From NCBI GenBank assembly GCA_964582415.1, contig CAZOSF010000056.1:1-15931 (forward strand): DNA of 15,931 nucleotides. Direction: 5' to 3'. Every line of letters begins with the position of its first letter. Position 1 is the stretch's first letter. The DNA is from CAZOSF01 sp964582415 (GTDB lineage Bacteria; Bacteroidota; Bacteroidia; Flavobacteriales; Flavobacteriaceae). Position numbers and translations under genes: made by a program. Of this stretch, positions 15,167 to 15,931 are shown piece by piece. The notes beneath the pieces are model-generated. The model saw only the letters and a program-made list of their open reading frames with translations, did no database searches and was not told where the DNA came from.

Positions 15167-15206
15167 GGATTTTAGTGGTACCAAAGTACGCCATATTCTA
15201 AAATCC
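15167..15206. repeat. Nested inverted repeat upstream of the GLPGLI start codon
   Basis: GGATTTTAG (15167-15175) and CTAAAATCC (15198-15206) are perfect 9-bp arms around 22 bases that themselves contain GTAC-CAAA-GTAC (15178-15189). The element ends five bases before the ATG at 15161 and lies in the 75-base spacer between the two GLPGLI genes. No T-tract follows on the transcribed strand, so it looks more like an operator or leader hairpin than a terminator. A TACTTTG on the minus strand inside it is one base short of a TAnnTTTG box. Confidence 0.6.
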
Positions 15207-15236
15207 TTAGACCTCCTACCCCCGGAAAAGTTTCAA

Positions 15237-15931
15237 TCAACCCCCTATTCTAATATTAAAACTACGTTTCCCTTCACTCTTTCTACCATCTCCTTGGAAT
15301 TGCTCGTTCATTTCCTTCATTTTTTTCTCAATGATTTCACGGTATTCTGCATCGGACACTTCTTTTCCTTTGGTGGGCTCCTTGATGTCGACTCCCTTTT
15401 CTGGATTCAGAACTATTTTGGTGCAAAGTAAGGTTGCTGTCCCATCATTGATTTCTAAAATCAGCCCAGGCAGCCCTTGATAATTGGAAGGTCCATTTTT
15501 CACCGGTATCTGAGGGGTGTACCATGCCACAACTTCGATTTCCTCATCTTCTGTATGTTCACTACCCTCCGAATTCACTCCGTCACTGGAACTTTCAGCT
15601 ACCATTACCGTACGGGTGGTTTTATAGGTCGCTTTAAAACAGGTATACTGCCCTATGTTTTTGGTTTCCTTATGCAACTCCCATTCAGGATGTTCCAATT
15701 TATCTTTTACCAAGAATTGCTTTCCAAACATTTCCACCTGTTCTACATAGCGCTTTTCCTTAAGATTTTTGTAACGAACATCATTGCCACCGGAACCGGC
15801 GATAACAAGTTGTACGCCTCCGCCACTAATGGTTGTATTGTCATCCAATACTTCCTCTTGTTTGTATTCCGATTCATTTTCGGTGAACTGAAGGATGTAT
15901 TCCTTTTGGGTCTGCTTGCGCATCATCGCCA
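15237..15931 (-). CDS. GLPGLI family protein, N-terminus beyond the window
   Basis: About 230 residues are visible and the frame is open to the right edge; the signal peptide should lie outside. It aligns block by block with the neighbouring GLPGLI protein: YILQFTENESEYKQEE, KRYVEQVEMFGKQFLVKD, EWELHKETKNIGQYTCFKATY, VVAWYTPQIPVKNGPSNYQGLPGLILEIN and KGKEVSDAEYREIIEKKMKEM. Between these the two differ, notably in an acidic insert here (about SSSDGVNSEGSEHTEDEE) where the neighbour has a basic one. This indicates an old tandem duplication. The ATG at 15926 is not the true start, because family members have a signal peptide and a further segment before this point. Confidence 0.88.
   Translation of the reverse strand, partial: AMMRKQTQKEYILQFTENESEYKQEEVLDDNTTISGGGVQLVIAGSGGNDVRYKNLKEKRYVEQVEMFGKQFLVKDKLEHPEWELHKETKNIGQYTCFKATYKTTRTVMVAESSSDGVNSEGSEHTEDEEIEVVAWYTPQIPVKNGPSNYQGLPGLILEINDGTATLLCTKIVLNPEKGVDIKEPTKGKEVSDAEYREIIEKKMKEMNEQFQGDGRKSEGKRSFNIRIGG

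Noticed and set aside
15162..15194. Upstream start extending the GLPGLI protein by 11 residues
   Set aside because: The ATG at 15161 begins a clean signal peptide, and the upstream segment covers the inverted repeat.

Overview
The window reads as a chromosomal piece of a marine-type member of the Flavobacteriaceae (Bacteroidota). The grounds are GLPGLI-family proteins beside a SusC-like/TonB-receptor-type outer-membrane barrel, a secreted WD40-caspase, weak or absent Shine-Dalgarno sites, a promoter of the TTTG / TAnnTTTG type, and moderate GC. The genus cannot be fixed from the sequence. Almost every base is coding. There is one run of exactly 100 N (14201-14300), which is a scaffold gap.

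Left part (1-4853, minus strand): an aerobic phenylacetate degradation operon. A TetR-family regulator is followed by paaE, paaA, paaB, paaC, paaD, a small VOC-fold protein and the start of paaG, which runs off the left edge. PaaA, B, C and E form the multicomponent epoxidase that converts phenylacetyl-CoA to the ring-1,2-epoxide. PaaD is thought to help build its metal centres, and PaaG isomerises the epoxide to the oxepin. A TTTG-N20-TAGTTTTG promoter with an 18-bp inverted repeat inside it lies between the regulator and paaE. The repeat resembles the operator known for PaaR of Thermus, so phenylacetyl-CoA-responsive repression is the natural model.

Middle (4940-7007, plus strand): an iron-dependent aromatic amino acid hydroxylase (584 aa, far longer than the classical bacterial enzyme), followed after one base by a small single-domain rhodanese. 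It is divergent from the regulator, so two aromatic-compound functions sit back to back.

Right part (7016-15931, minus strand): a cell-surface or envelope block. From upstream to downstream it holds two tandem GLPGLI proteins (the first cut by the right edge), a TonB-receptor-like outer-membrane barrel whose N-terminus is lost in the gap, a secreted papain-like cysteine peptidase with a C-terminal DUF4384-like domain, and a secreted beta-propeller/caspase protein. The last two are fused head to tail (TAG directly followed by ATG). They share an unusual acidic motif, TRNLVVED-like, once in the peptidase and twice in the caspase protein. This two-protease cassette is the most interesting part of the window; its function is unknown, and a processing relationship between the two proteins is my inference.

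Several small structured elements lie between genes: a four-unit heptamer array between paaA and paaB, an 8-bp-arm inverted repeat that includes the peptidase start codon, and a 9-bp-arm nested inverted repeat just upstream of the second GLPGLI gene. No tRNA, rRNA, CRISPR, insertion sequence or phage gene was seen, and no gene-free stretch exceeds 300 bases.
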